64,000 nt of DNA from an uncultured Candidatus Nitrosopumilus sp. (GTDB lineage Archaea > Thermoproteota > Nitrososphaeria > Nitrososphaerales > Nitrosopumilaceae). This document shows, in pieces, positions 19,976-30,137 of the stretch (positions are counted from its first letter, which is position 1; the number at the start of each line of letters is the position of its first letter). Location of the stretch: positions 24,848-88,847 of the forward strand of contig CAJQSE010000005.1 in the NCBI GenBank assembly GCA_905612485.1, in the 5' to 3' direction. The notes beneath the pieces were generated by a model, which saw nothing but the letters and a program-made list of their open reading frames with translations, searched no databases and was not told the DNA's origin. A program made the position numbers and the translations under genes.

Positions 19976-20524
19976 CTAATTTTGAACCCAATCTTGATTC
20001 TCTAAATATTCAATTTCTTTAATCATTTCTTCCATTTTTTTTGAAACTGTCATAACTGATTTGAATTGTTCATACATTTCAAATTCTTCTTCTTTTGAAA
20101 TAATTTCAGCCTCTGCTTTATCAAAGAAAGTTTCTTCTTTTTTCATGTGATCCATCAGATAAATTGAATATGTTTTCAAAAATCTTGCAACAGGTTCTCG
20201 TGAATCCTCACCATTTTTCCATCTTTTTACATGTTTTTTGATCTGTATTGCAATTCTCCTTGAAAATTCATGTTCAATTAGTAATGCATGTATTTCTTGC
20301 TTCAAATGATCGTAACTTGCAACACATGGAAAATAGGAGTCTTCTTCTCGTGAATAATGAATTGAATCAAAAAATTCCTCAATAATTATTGTAATTTTTT
20401 CTAAATCAGAAATTGGAATATTTTTGCCTGCATAAAGATCTGTATAACATTTTACGATAACCTTATCTAAACGTCTAATTTGTTTATGATCTTCGCGTAA
20501 TGAATTAGTTGCACTCAATAACAA
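19976..20524 (-). CDS. Hemerythrin HHE-domain protein
   Basis: EDHKQIRRLDK, HYSREEDSYFP, EHEFSRRI, MDHMKKEETFF. Confidence 0.8.
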   Translation of the reverse strand: MLLSATNSLREDHKQIRRLDKVIVKCYTDLYAGKNIPISDLEKITIIIEEFFDSIHYSREEDSYFPCVASYDHLKQEIHALLIEHEFSRRIAIQIKKHVKRWKNGEDSREPVARFLKTYSIYLMDHMKKEETFFDKAEAEIISKEEEFEMYEQFKSVMTVSKKMEEMIKEIEYLENQDWVQN

Positions 20525-20544
20525 AAATTATTGTTACTATAGAT

Positions 20545-20844
20545 TTAATGTTTTTCTAAAAATTGATTAATTTTTTCAAGATATTTATTATTATACTCAT
20601 TAAACATCTCAATTTTGCTCTGATTCAAAGCCATTGCACCAGGTCTCGTGTTGACATGTTTTTCACAAATTTTTTGTTGTTTTAAAATATTATCTAAGTT
20701 TTCTTGGGAAATTGATTCTAAGTTTTCAACTAAAATTGAAAGTTCTTTTTCAAAAATAGTTTTTATTTCAATAACAGATGGCTCTGAACCAATAATTTCT
20801 TGAGTCATAATATTACCAAATACTTTTTTGTTTAATTCTAACAA
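20545..20844 (-). CDS. Conserved hypothetical protein
   Basis: 99-aa ORF, downstream member of a collinear group. Confidence 0.5.
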   Translation of the reverse strand: MLELNKKVFGNIMTQEIIGSEPSVIEIKTIFEKELSILVENLESISQENLDNILKQQKICEKHVNTRPGAMALNQSKIEMFNEYNNKYLEKINQFLEKH

Positions 20845-20907
20845 TATTTTAGCACTAAATTAGTAATATAAATTCAATTTGGTTTATCTCATTATTGAAA
20901 ATAAAAA

Positions 20908-21144
20908 TTAAGCTGATTCTCCTAGAAAATGTATAATATCATTAGTTACAACAACTGTTCTATCTTTTGGAACATGGTATAATTTTTTTGAACCATTTAG
21001 TGATTGTACAATAAGTTTTGAAAATGGATCTTTAAGAGATTTGTAAAGAATTCCCTTATCACCAACTGATTGAGACCAATGAACTCCTTGAACAAAGGAA
21101 ATGGTTTGAAATTTAATTACTTGATATGAATAGACCATTTTCAA
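20908..21144 (-). CDS. Conserved hypothetical protein
   Basis: 78-aa ORF abutting crcB. Confidence 0.5.
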   Translation of the reverse strand: MKMVYSYQVIKFQTISFVQGVHWSQSVGDKGILYKSLKDPFSKLIVQSLNGSKKLYHVPKDRTVVVTNDIIHFLGESA

Positions 21145-21525
21145 TTAATTATTAATAATTGCACTCATTAAGGATTTACCTCCAATCAAAGCTACAATAG
21201 ATAATCCTACATTTGCTAAAATATTTACGATTAATGACACATATTGATTATTTTCAAGTAAATTACTAGAATCAAGTGCAAATGCAGACATAGTAGTTAA
21301 TGAACCACAAAAACCTACAGCAGCAAATAAAGAGTATTTTCCATCAAGATGCCATTGTTGGGAAAGTACAACAAATATTCCAAGAATAAACGCTCCAATA
21401 ACATTAACCACCAAAACGTTAACAGGTATTATATTGAAAAGTAATGGAGATTCAGTAATCTTGTATCTCAAATAAGCTCCAAGTACAGAACCTACACCAA
21501 GAAAAATAAATTCTAGTCCTTTCAT
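21145..21525 (-). CDS. crcB: Fluoride channel CrcB/Fluc
   Basis: GSVLGAYLRY, NVIGAFILGI, GFCGSLTTMSAFALD. Confidence 0.9.
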   Translation of the reverse strand: MKGLEFIFLGVGSVLGAYLRYKITESPLLFNIIPVNVLVVNVIGAFILGIFVVLSQQWHLDGKYSLFAAVGFCGSLTTMSAFALDSSNLLENNQYVSLIVNILANVGLSIVALIGGKSLMSAIINN

Positions 21526-21614
21526 TTACTATCAAATTATCATTAGAGGTTATTAGTGATATTATAAAAAACTGATGTCCACAGTTTTTATATCTTAACT
21601 TAACTTTCAAATTT

Positions 21615-21809
21615 ATGACAATTAAACTACGATGTAATGATTATGGTTATGACTGTGATTTAGTTTTAGATGAAGAATTAACTGTAGGTTTAATTAAAAA
21701 ATTAAGAGATCATTTTGAAGAAGAACATGGACTTGACTATACAATGGGAGCAGTTACACAAATGATTACTAATCGTGGACATTCTTTAGAATCAATCAAA
21801 AAAGAATAA
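21615..21809 (+). CDS. DUF1059 family protein
   Basis: LRCNDYGYDCDLVL...HFEEEHG. Confidence 0.8.
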   Translation: MTIKLRCNDYGYDCDLVLDEELTVGLIKKLRDHFEEEHGLDYTMGAVTQMITNRGHSLESIKKE

Positions 21810-21826
21810 ATTTTTAATTAAAAATT

Positions 21827-21916
21827 CTATGTAAAATTAACTAGTACAATAATTGCAGTGCATATACCCATTAAAGCAAACATGTATTTTCTATACTTTG
21901 GATCACTTGTTCTCAT
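21827..21916 (-). CDS. Candidate 29-aa single-TM microprotein (not in ORF track)
   Basis: MRTSDPKYRKYMFALMGICTAIIVLVNFT then TAG. Confidence 0.45.
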   Translation of the reverse strand: MRTSDPKYRKYMFALMGICTAIIVLVNFT

Positions 21917-21960
21917 AGTATTATTTTAAAAGTAATAGGATTTAAAAATTAATGCTATTT

Positions 21961-22479
21961 TTAAGAATTTGATAGTTTACCTAATACAATATTTCTAACT
22001 TTAACCATCTTTCTTGCCAGCATAAATCCACCACCAGTCATAGAACTTCCAACAATAATGTGTAATATGTTAGCCTCTTGTGTTGGTGCAACAAGTACAA
22101 CATATGCAAGTCCAATAATCATTAACAATACACCAAAACCTGCAAAAATAGCCATCATTATTGGAACTCTAGATGGTACTGGAGGCAAATAAGGTTCTTC
22201 TGCATATTTATCAGTAGTTGCTTGAATATCTACAAGATCTTTACAAACATTACAACAACGATGACGTTTTTTATTTTGCCATGTAGTAGTTAAGAAAAAG
22301 AAATCCTGATGACATGAATCACATGATCTCTTAGGTAGAGTAATTCTACCATGATCATCAAAGTCCTGACCAATTTCTTTCATACATTCTTTACAAAAAT
22401 ATCCAGGAACTCGCCATTGCTTTTGAAAATTGTACTTCTTAAAGCCCAGTGCTACATTGCACCCAGTACAAGAGGTCAT
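21961..22479 (-). CDS. Multi-CxxC zinc-binding membrane protein
   Basis: CTGC, CKEC, CDSC, CNVC then two TM segments. Confidence 0.7.
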   Translation of the reverse strand: MTSCTGCNVALGFKKYNFQKQWRVPGYFCKECMKEIGQDFDDHGRITLPKRSCDSCHQDFFFLTTTWQNKKRHRCCNVCKDLVDIQATTDKYAEEPYLPPVPSRVPIMMAIFAGFGVLLMIIGLAYVVLVAPTQEANILHIIVGSSMTGGGFMLARKMVKVRNIVLGKLSNS

Positions 22480-24479
22480 TATGCTCCTTGTGTTTTCTTT
22501 CCACTAAAGACTTTTGCGATTCCTTCTCTTGCTTCAATTAATGGCAAGAATATGATAATTGCTGATGCAATTGATACCCATATGACTGATATTGCTACCC
22601 AGACAGTGTAGGAACCAAGTTCAAATATATATCCTGATGCAATTAATGGCATTGGCCATACAATGATTAGTATCAAAGCCATAATACCTCCACCTCTAAC
22701 ACTGAACTTGAAGGCTTTCTTCAATGTCTCTTCATCTTCTTCCTGTTGTGTTGCAGTGATTTCGACAAGAGTAATCTTGGTTTTAAGTTCATTCCAATCA
22801 AATGTCTTTCCTGCTGCAAGACTTCCAACTATTGCAATTATACCACCGGAAATAATTGCTGTAATATTTGCAAATAGCATAGCGTAATTGTTACCAAGAC
22901 TAGCTAAGTCAATAACACCACCTGATTCGACAAAACCACCTGCACCAGATGCGACTATTACCCATACAGTTGTGGAACATAACAATCCAATAACCGCTCC
23001 ACCTGTCGCGGCAACTTTGTTGGTTTTGGACCATAATATCGTAAGTGCGATTGGAACTACTGCTGAACCAATCAAGATACCCATTGCTAGGTAGACGAAT
23101 CCAAGACTTAGACCCATTCCAAGTAGTACTACAGCTAGACCACCCATACCAATCCCAAACGCAACAATTGTCGCCCTGGATACTTTAACGAGTTGCTTAC
23201 CTGTAGCATTCGGATTTCTGTACGTCCTATACAGATCATAAGTTACAATTGAGGATACTGCGATTAATTCTGCAGATCCTGCAGAAGTTACTGCCATGAA
23301 TAACATTGTTAATACCAAAATTGCTCCAACTTCACCCATTAGTGCAGTTGCTGCTGCTGGAACTACTAAGCCCATTTGAGCTTGTTGCATTGTAATATCT
23401 ACATCGAGCGCAACCGCCGTCAGCCCCATCGTAGTTGCAAGTGTAAATGGAATTGCAAACCAACAAAGTCCACCAAGTAAGAAACCTTTTACAGTTGATG
23501 ATGGTTTGGCAGCAATTGCTCGTTGCCAATATGCTTGATCCACAAAGACAGTTCCAAAGTTACCAACTATGTTAATAATACCAAACATCAAACCACCGGC
23601 TGATGCCATAGTCAAGAATGCTCCTCCAGCATTACCTTCAATCGGTCTTATTTCGGCTGCTTGTACTAATTTATCATACATTCCTTCAATACCACCAGTA
23701 ATGTCAGTATTGATGTAGACTGCTGAAACAAATGTCAATATTGTAACGAATATGATAATAGTGTGCATGTAATCTGCAACGAAAGTTGCTTTTAATCCTC
23801 CAACTAAAGTGTAAATCATAACACCGACTGGAATTAAGAATGCGGCTAGTGAAATATCCATTCCAGTTAAACCATTGACAACTGCTGATCCACCAAGTAG
23901 GAGCATTGCAGTTACAATCATGTTAGTCATTAATGCAAATACCAAGAATACCTTGTGAGAACCGTTACCATATCTTGCACGAATAATTTCTAAGAAAGTG
24001 TGTGCGTTTGGTGCTTTTCGTTTTAATTCAATAGCTAAAATTCCGAATAATAGAACCTGAATTGATGCGCCTGCTGCGTACCAAAATGGACCACTGATAC
24101 CATATTGATATGCTACAGTGGATGATTGCAGTAATGTTGCCGCCCATGTCCATGCTGAAACAATTGCTGCTGCAGTAAGACCAGTTTTGATAGTTCTTCC
24201 TGCTGTGTTAAACATTTCAGAGGTTTGACTAACACCTAGATATTTTTCTTCAATTTTTACTTCAATTGTAATAATTACAGCAAATACCATTCCTAGACCA
24301 ACAACAATAGCCCAACCAATCCATTCTGGCAAGGCCTCTCCAATGGCAAAACCTTCAGATATTGCACCTGCTGCATAAACAGATTGAGGAATACCAGAAA
24401 CAGTAATGATCGCAAGTATAGCTAAAAGTGAAAACCCGTAAATAGATCTCGATTGCAACACTAAAAAAACTAATGCCAA
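22479..24479 (-). CDS. Sodium:solute symporter, likely urea transporter (DUR3-like)
   Basis: 666-aa SSS-family multi-TM protein adjacent to the urease genes. Confidence 0.8.
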   Translation of the reverse strand: MALVFLVLQSRSIYGFSLLAILAIITVSGIPQSVYAAGAISEGFAIGEALPEWIGWAIVVGLGMVFAVIITIEVKIEEKYLGVSQTSEMFNTAGRTIKTGLTAAAIVSAWTWAATLLQSSTVAYQYGISGPFWYAAGASIQVLLFGILAIELKRKAPNAHTFLEIIRARYGNGSHKVFLVFALMTNMIVTAMLLLGGSAVVNGLTGMDISLAAFLIPVGVMIYTLVGGLKATFVADYMHTIIIFVTILTFVSAVYINTDITGGIEGMYDKLVQAAEIRPIEGNAGGAFLTMASAGGLMFGIINIVGNFGTVFVDQAYWQRAIAAKPSSTVKGFLLGGLCWFAIPFTLATTMGLTAVALDVDITMQQAQMGLVVPAAATALMGEVGAILVLTMLFMAVTSAGSAELIAVSSIVTYDLYRTYRNPNATGKQLVKVSRATIVAFGIGMGGLAVVLLGMGLSLGFVYLAMGILIGSAVVPIALTILWSKTNKVAATGGAVIGLLCSTTVWVIVASGAGGFVESGGVIDLASLGNNYAMLFANITAIISGGIIAIVGSLAAGKTFDWNELKTKITLVEITATQQEEDEETLKKAFKFSVRGGGIMALILIIVWPMPLIASGYIFELGSYTVWVAISVIWVSIASAIIIFLPLIEAREGIAKVFSGKKTQGA

Positions 24480-24608
24480 TATCTATTTAAGGATTTTAAG
24501 GTCATTAACTGTTAAATACATCAAATTTCAGGCTCAGATAAAAATACAGAATAGTCAACATAAAATTATTTTGGAGTAATCAAACATGTATTTTTGGTCA
24601 TATTTTTG

Positions 24609-24665
24609 AAATAAATGATAAAATATTTTTAAAATAAATGATAAAATATTTTTAAAATAAATGAT
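24609..24665. repeat. Tandem repeat, 23-bp period, about 2.5 copies
   Basis: ATAAATGATA at 24611, 24634 and 24657; unit AAATAAATGATAAAATATTTTTA; last copy enters the ureC stop region. Confidence 0.85.
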
Positions 24666-26364
24666 ATAGTCGTCCTAAAGATAATTTTGTTGCAGGATCA
24701 GTTGTAGTAATTTTTCCATCAACTTTTACTTCATATGTTTCTGGATTTACATCAATGTCAGGTGTTGCATCATTATACAACATATCTTTTTTCCCAATAG
24801 AGCGACAATTTTTTACAGCAACTAATTTTTTACCACAATTAATTTTTTCCTGCATGCCATTATCTAATGCTAATTGAGATGTAAAAATTATAGATGTAGA
24901 TTGTACTGCTTTACCAAGTGATCCAAACATAGGTCGATACAATACAGGTTCTGTTGTTGGGATGGATGCATTTGGATCACCCATTAAAGAATAAGCAATG
25001 AACCCACCTTTGATAATCATTTTAGGTTTTACACCAAAAAATTGTGGAGACCAAATTACAATATCAGCTAATCTTCCAGGCTGCAAGCTTCCAACATGAT
25101 CAGAAATTCCATGTGCAATAGCAGGATTAATAGTAATTTTTGCAAGATATCTTTTTACTCTAAAATTATCATTTTGAGAATTATCTTCAGATAAACTTCC
25201 AGTCATTTTTTTCATCTTATCTGCAGTTTGCCAATTTCTTGTAGTAACTTCTCCAACTCTTCCCATTGCTTGACTATCTGAAGACATCATACTAAGAACT
25301 CCAATGTCATGCAAAACATCTTCTGCAGCAATTGTTTCTCCTCTTATTCGAGATTCAGCAAATGAAATATCTTCAGGTACTGATGAATTAAGATGATGAC
25401 AAACCATCATCATGTCAAGATGTTCTGCTAAAGTGTTTACAGTAAATGGACGTGTTGGATTTGTTGAAGATGGAAGAACATTAGATAAACTTGCAACTTT
25501 TAAAATATCAGGAGCATGTCCACCACCTGCACCTTCAGTATGATAAGTATGAATTGTTCTACCTGCAATTGCTGCAATTGTATCATCTACAAATCCACAT
25601 TCATTTAGAGTATCAGTGTGAATAGCAACTTGAGTATCAGTTTTGTCAGCTACATTCAATGCAGAATTAATTGTTGCAGGAGTTGTTCCCCAATCTTCAT
25701 GTAATTTTAATCCACAAGCTCCAGCTTCAATTTGTTCAAATAATGCAGGTTCAAGAGAATCATTTCCCTTTGCAAGAAAACCAAAATTCATTGGAAAATT
25801 ATCTACAGATTCAATCATTCTATGAATATTCCATTTTCCAGGTGTGCATGTTGTAGCATTAGTCCCATCAGCAGGACCAGTTCCACCACCAATCATAGTT
25901 GTAGTTCCATTACAAATTGCATGTGTTGCTTGTTGTGGAGAAATAAAATGAATATGAGAATCAATTGTACCAGGAGTACAAATCGTATTTTCTCCAGCAA
26001 TGATTTCAGTGTTAGATGAAATTATCATATCTACATCATCTGCAATATTTGGATTTCCAGCATTTCCTACACCTACAATTCTTCCGTCTTTTACACCAAT
26101 GTCAGCTTTGATAATTCCTAAAACAGGATCTAAAATTATTGCATTTGTGATAACGAGATCAAGTGAATCAGCTCTAGATACTCCACTAGCTTGTCCCATT
26201 CCATCTCGAATACTTTTTCCACCTCCAAAAACAGATTCATCACCATGTTTGATCAAATCTTTTTCAATTTCAATAATTAAATCAGTATCAGCAAGACGAA
26301 CCCTATCACCTGTTGTAGGACCAAACAAATCAACATAATTTTTTCTAGAAATATTTAGAGTCAT
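24652..26364 (-). CDS. ureC: Urease subunit alpha
   Basis: [27 protein letters not shown] (carbamylated Lys), [22 protein letters not shown]. Confidence 0.98.
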   Translation of the reverse strand: MTLNISRKNYVDLFGPTTGDRVRLADTDLIIEIEKDLIKHGDESVFGGGKSIRDGMGQASGVSRADSLDLVITNAIILDPVLGIIKADIGVKDGRIVGVGNAGNPNIADDVDMIISSNTEIIAGENTICTPGTIDSHIHFISPQQATHAICNGTTTMIGGGTGPADGTNATTCTPGKWNIHRMIESVDNFPMNFGFLAKGNDSLEPALFEQIEAGACGLKLHEDWGTTPATINSALNVADKTDTQVAIHTDTLNECGFVDDTIAAIAGRTIHTYHTEGAGGGHAPDILKVASLSNVLPSSTNPTRPFTVNTLAEHLDMMMVCHHLNSSVPEDISFAESRIRGETIAAEDVLHDIGVLSMMSSDSQAMGRVGEVTTRNWQTADKMKKMTGSLSEDNSQNDNFRVKRYLAKITINPAIAHGISDHVGSLQPGRLADIVIWSPQFFGVKPKMIIKGGFIAYSLMGDPNASIPTTEPVLYRPMFGSLGKAVQSTSIIFTSQLALDNGMQEKINCGKKLVAVKNCRSIGKKDMLYNDATPDIDVNPETYEVKVDGKITTTDPATKLSLGRLYHLF

Positions 26365-26741
26365 AATTCCATACCTCGAAATCCTTGTTCTTTTGCTTTA
26401 GAAAATGCTTCATCTTGTTTTTCAGATAATGAACCATTTACTAATCCACTAAATCCATAAACAATTCTTTTTCCAGAAAATTCTGTTAACTCTACTTTTT
26501 TATTATCTCCTGGTTCAAATCTTATAGAAGTTCCAGCAGCAATGTTAAGATGAAATCCATAAGATTTTCTTCTTGAAAATTCTAACGCCTTGTTCACTTC
26601 AAAAAAATGTGCATGAGATCCAACTTGAATTGGTCTATCACCAGTATTTGTAACATCCAAAGTTATTGTAATTTTTTCAGCATTTGCAATTATTGGTTCT
26701 TCAGATAGAAAATATTCTCCAGGAATCATTTTAGTTTTCAC
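26361..26741 (-). CDS. ureB: Urease subunit beta
   Basis: [49 protein letters not shown]. Confidence 0.97.
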   Translation of the reverse strand: MKTKMIPGEYFLSEEPIIANAEKITITLDVTNTGDRPIQVGSHAHFFEVNKALEFSRRKSYGFHLNIAAGTSIRFEPGDNKKVELTEFSGKRIVYGFSGLVNGSLSEKQDEAFSKAKEQGFRGMEL

Positions 26742-27039
26742 CTATAGGATCATGAACAGTAACTAATTTTGTACCATCATCAAAAGTAGCTTCAACTTGT
26801 ATTGAATGAATTAATTCTGGAACTCCTGGCAATACTTGATCTCTTTTTAAAACTTGTTTTCCAGAACTCATTAATTCTGGAACAGATCTTCCATCTCTTG
26901 CACCTTCCAATATATGATCAGAAAGAATAGCTACAGATTCTGGATGATTTAATTTTAATCCCCTCCCTTGTCTTTTACGTGCTAATTCTGCTGCAACAAA
27001 AATATTTAATTTCTCTAATTCTCTAGGTGTAAGCATCAA
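26731..27039 (-). CDS. ureA: Urease subunit gamma
   Basis: [59 protein letters not shown]. Confidence 0.97.
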   Translation of the reverse strand: MMLTPRELEKLNIFVAAELARKRQGRGLKLNHPESVAILSDHILEGARDGRSVPELMSSGKQVLKRDQVLPGVPELIHSIQVEATFDDGTKLVTVHDPIGEN

Positions 27040-27121
27040 TAATTATCATATTCAATTACCGTATATAATAATTCAAAAAGTAATTACAAAACTATAACTT
27101 TATCAAAATAAGAAAATAATC

Positions 27122-27595
27122 ATGATAATCATCAATTCAATTTTAGGGAATATCTTCAAAGGAGAAAATTTAGAGAAAGAAAAGTTTGAGGAAATAAAAA
27201 TTTCCCGAATTGATTTAGAAAAAAGAATTCTGAGGAAAAAAACAAATTTAGGCACAGATATTGGAATTAATTTAGATTCAAGCATTAAGCTTCAACATGG
27301 AGATGTTATTGGTAATAATGAAATAAAAATTATTGTTAAACAAATTCCTGAAAAAGTAATTTTAGTAAAATTAAAAGAAAATAATCAAAATATAGCCATA
27401 ATTTTAGGTCATATTATCGGAAATAGGCACAGACCAATTTCAATTGAAGATAAAATGATATTATTTCCAATCCAAGAAGATTCAGAATTAGAAATATTTC
27501 AAAGACTATTCAAAGATATAATTGATCATGTTGAATTAAAAATAGAAGAAAAAATATTTTTGCCACATACTAGTGCTGATGTACATGAACACTGA
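27122..27595 (+). CDS. ureE: Urease accessory protein UreE
   Basis: LGHIIGNRHRPI motif and position. Confidence 0.9.
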   Translation: MIIINSILGNIFKGENLEKEKFEEIKISRIDLEKRILRKKTNLGTDIGINLDSSIKLQHGDVIGNNEIKIIVKQIPEKVILVKLKENNQNIAIILGHIIGNRHRPISIEDKMILFPIQEDSELEIFQRLFKDIIDHVELKIEEKIFLPHTSADVHEH

Positions 27596-28286
27596 TGAAA
27601 TTCATGAAGAGCTTGCAATTATGCAGCTTTCTGATTCATTTTTTCCCACCGGACTTTATGCAACATCAAATGGATTAGAATTTCTTTTTTCTAAAAATGA
27701 AATCAAAGGAGTAGAAGATATTAAAAATATGATTAAAGTAAATATTGAACAACAAATAGGACCTTCAGATTGTGTTGCACTTGAAAATTCACTTGAAAAT
27801 GCTGAAAAGAAAAATTTTGAGGAAATAATACAAGCAGATGAAATGGCATTTATTATGAAACCAATAAAAGAAATAAGAAAGGCATCAGTCAATTCAGGAA
27901 TTCAATTAATCAAATGTGTTTCAGAATTTGTAAAAGATGATAATATTTTTAATAAATATCAAAAAGCAATTAAAGAAAAAAAAGTACATGGGGTATTTCC
28001 AGTAGCATTTGGAATATGTTGTAGTGCATTAAAAATAAAAAAAGAAAAAAGTCTTACAATGCTACTATATGGTTTTACAGTTAGTGTTGTAGGAGCAGCT
28101 TTAAGATTAGGATTAATTCAACATTTAGAAGGACAAAAAATAATTCATGAAATTAAACCAATAATTGTTAAAACTCTAAAAGAAAATTCTAATAAATCAC
28201 TTTTTGATATGTGGCAATTTGCACCACAATTTGATATAATTCAAATGTCGCATGAAAAAATGGATTCTAAAATGTTTATTACGTAA
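27573..28286 (+). CDS. ureF: Urease accessory protein UreF
   Basis: LQLSDSFFPTGLYATSNGLE-type N-terminus (MQLSDSFFPTG), overlaps ureE. Confidence 0.92.
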   Translation: MLMYMNTDEIHEELAIMQLSDSFFPTGLYATSNGLEFLFSKNEIKGVEDIKNMIKVNIEQQIGPSDCVALENSLENAEKKNFEEIIQADEMAFIMKPIKEIRKASVNSGIQLIKCVSEFVKDDNIFNKYQKAIKEKKVHGVFPVAFGICCSALKIKKEKSLTMLLYGFTVSVVGAALRLGLIQHLEGQKIIHEIKPIIVKTLKENSNKSLFDMWQFAPQFDIIQMSHEKMDSKMFIT

Positions 28287-28303
28287 AAATTGATTTTTGC
28301 TTT

Positions 28304-28960
28304 ATGACTCACATACCAAGGATAGGCATTGGAGGACCTGTAGGTTCTGGAAAAAGTATGTTAATCGAATGTCTTGTACCTATACTAGCTGAAATTGGTT
28401 ATAGTATTAGCATCATTTCAAATGATGTTATCTCAAAAGAAGATGCTGATCGAATAAGGAAAAATTTAGCTACAGAAAGAGGATTGTTACCAGAAAATAT
28501 GGTAATTGGACTTGCTACAGGAGGATGTCCACATACGGCAGTTAGAGAAGATCCTTCAATGAATTTAGCAATAATAGAAGAAATGGAAGATAATCATCCA
28601 GAATTAGATTTAATTATAATTGAAAGTGGTGGAGATAACATTACCACAACATTTAGTCCAATTCTTGCAGATTATTTTATTTACATAATTGATGTTGCTG
28701 GTGGAGATAAATATCCAAGAAAGGGAGGATTAGGAATTACAAATTGTGATCTTTTGTTAATAAATAAAATAGATCTTGCAGAATTAGTAGGTGCAAATTT
28801 AGAAATTATGAAAACAGATGCTGAAAGAATAAGAAAAGAAAAACCATTTGAATTTATTAATTGTAAAACAGATCAAGGTATTAAAAAAATTGCAGAGCAT
28901 ATTATTCATGATTTGTTATTAGATTCTCAACCTAAATCAAATAATTTAAAAAAAGTGTAA
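28304..28960 (+). CDS. ureG: Urease accessory GTPase UreG
   Basis: GIGGPVGSGKSMLIE, LATGGCPHTAVREDPS, IESGGDN. Confidence 0.97.
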   Translation: MTHIPRIGIGGPVGSGKSMLIECLVPILAEIGYSISIISNDVISKEDADRIRKNLATERGLLPENMVIGLATGGCPHTAVREDPSMNLAIIEEMEDNHPELDLIIIESGGDNITTTFSPILADYFIYIIDVAGGDKYPRKGGLGITNCDLLLINKIDLAELVGANLEIMKTDAERIRKEKPFEFINCKTDQGIKKIAEHIIHDLLLDSQPKSNNLKKV

Positions 28961-28963
28961 GAT

Positions 28964-29887
28964 TTGAACGACATAAAATTAATTTCAGATGAAATTCCGC
29001 AAGAGGTAAAAAAATATAATTTAAAAATAGAACAGTTAGAAGTTGGAAAATCAGGTAAAGTTGGAATTTTGGATGTAGAATTAAAACAAAATAATGAATT
29101 AAAAACAGTCATAACAAAACAATTTTCTCAAGTACCTTTACAAATTCAACGAGCCATATATCCTGAAAGTTCACTTCCAGGTATGGCATATTTGTATATT
29201 ATTTCACCTTCAGGCGGGATTTTGCAAGGTGATAGGTACAAAACAGATATCGCTTTGAAAAATAATGCTGTTAGTCATATTACTACACAAGGTGCAACTA
29301 GAATCTATAGTATGAATTCAAATTCTGCATCACAAATGGTAAACATTACACTAGATGAAAATTGCTATTTAGAATATATTCCAGATCAAATAATTCCATA
29401 TCAAAATTCTAGATATTATCAAAAAGTAAATTTGAATATACATGATAATGCAACTCTAATTTATTCAGAAGTTTTAACACCTGGACGAACAGCAATGAAA
29501 GAAACTTTCGATTATGATATTTGTTATCTTAGAACATATTGTAAAAATCAAAACAATGAATTTCGATGTCTAGAAAATATGAAAATAGAACCTAAAAAAT
29601 ATAATATGAAAATAAAAGGAATTTTAGGAAAATATAATATTGTTGGAACAGTATATGTCTTAACAAAGAAGAATCAGATAACAAAACTTGAAAATATTAT
29701 TAATGAAAATATAGAAAAATCAGAATTAATTTCAATGGGTACATCAATTCTACCAAATGAATCAGGAATTATTATTAAAATTTTAGGAAATAATACCGAA
29801 GATATTTTTAATAAAATTTATGATGTGTTAAAAATTATTAGAAAAGAAATTTTAAAAGCTGAATTTACTAAAATAAGAAAAAACTAA
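28964..29887 (+). CDS. ureD: Urease accessory protein UreD/UreH
   Basis: SPSGGILQGDRY, HITTQGATRIYSMN, PDQIIPYQNSRYYQ, TPGRTAMKE. Confidence 0.93.
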   Translation: MNDIKLISDEIPQEVKKYNLKIEQLEVGKSGKVGILDVELKQNNELKTVITKQFSQVPLQIQRAIYPESSLPGMAYLYIISPSGGILQGDRYKTDIALKNNAVSHITTQGATRIYSMNSNSASQMVNITLDENCYLEYIPDQIIPYQNSRYYQKVNLNIHDNATLIYSEVLTPGRTAMKETFDYDICYLRTYCKNQNNEFRCLENMKIEPKKYNMKIKGILGKYNIVGTVYVLTKKNQITKLENIINENIEKSELISMGTSILPNESGIIIKILGNNTEDIFNKIYDVLKIIRKEILKAEFTKIRKN

Positions 29888-29888
29888 A

Positions 29889-30107
29889 TTATTGATAAAA
29901 ATCAGGTTCTTGATCCTTTTTCTGTTTTGGAAGATCTTCCATTACAGCTTGAACAACTTCGTTATGATTATAGGTCAAATGTCTTAAAAATTTTGCAGAT
30001 TCATCAGATCTTGTTTTTTCATCAGCAAAAAGCATTTCAGGACTACTTAATTCGCTCATCATTTCTTTACACTCTTTACAAGGTTCAAAATCAAGATAAA
30101 GTTTCAA
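29889..30107 (-). CDS. Conserved hypothetical CxxC protein
   Basis: 72 aa, CKEC. Confidence 0.5.
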   Translation of the reverse strand: MKLYLDFEPCKECKEMMSELSSPEMLFADEKTRSDESAKFLRHLTYNHNEVVQAVMEDLPKQKKDQEPDFYQ

Positions 30108-30137
30108 TATTTCATCTCATTTCCTTTAGTATTTAGA

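Noticed and set aside
21526-21600. Fluoride riboswitch upstream of crcB
   Set aside because: The leader lacks the conserved fluoride riboswitch core by inspection.
23332-23529. 65-aa Ser/Cys-rich minus ORF
   Set aside because: Alternative frame of the symporter gene with low-complexity composition.
25643-26338. Plus-strand ORFs inside ureC
   Set aside because: Antisense to a strongly conserved urease gene; typical shadow ORFs.
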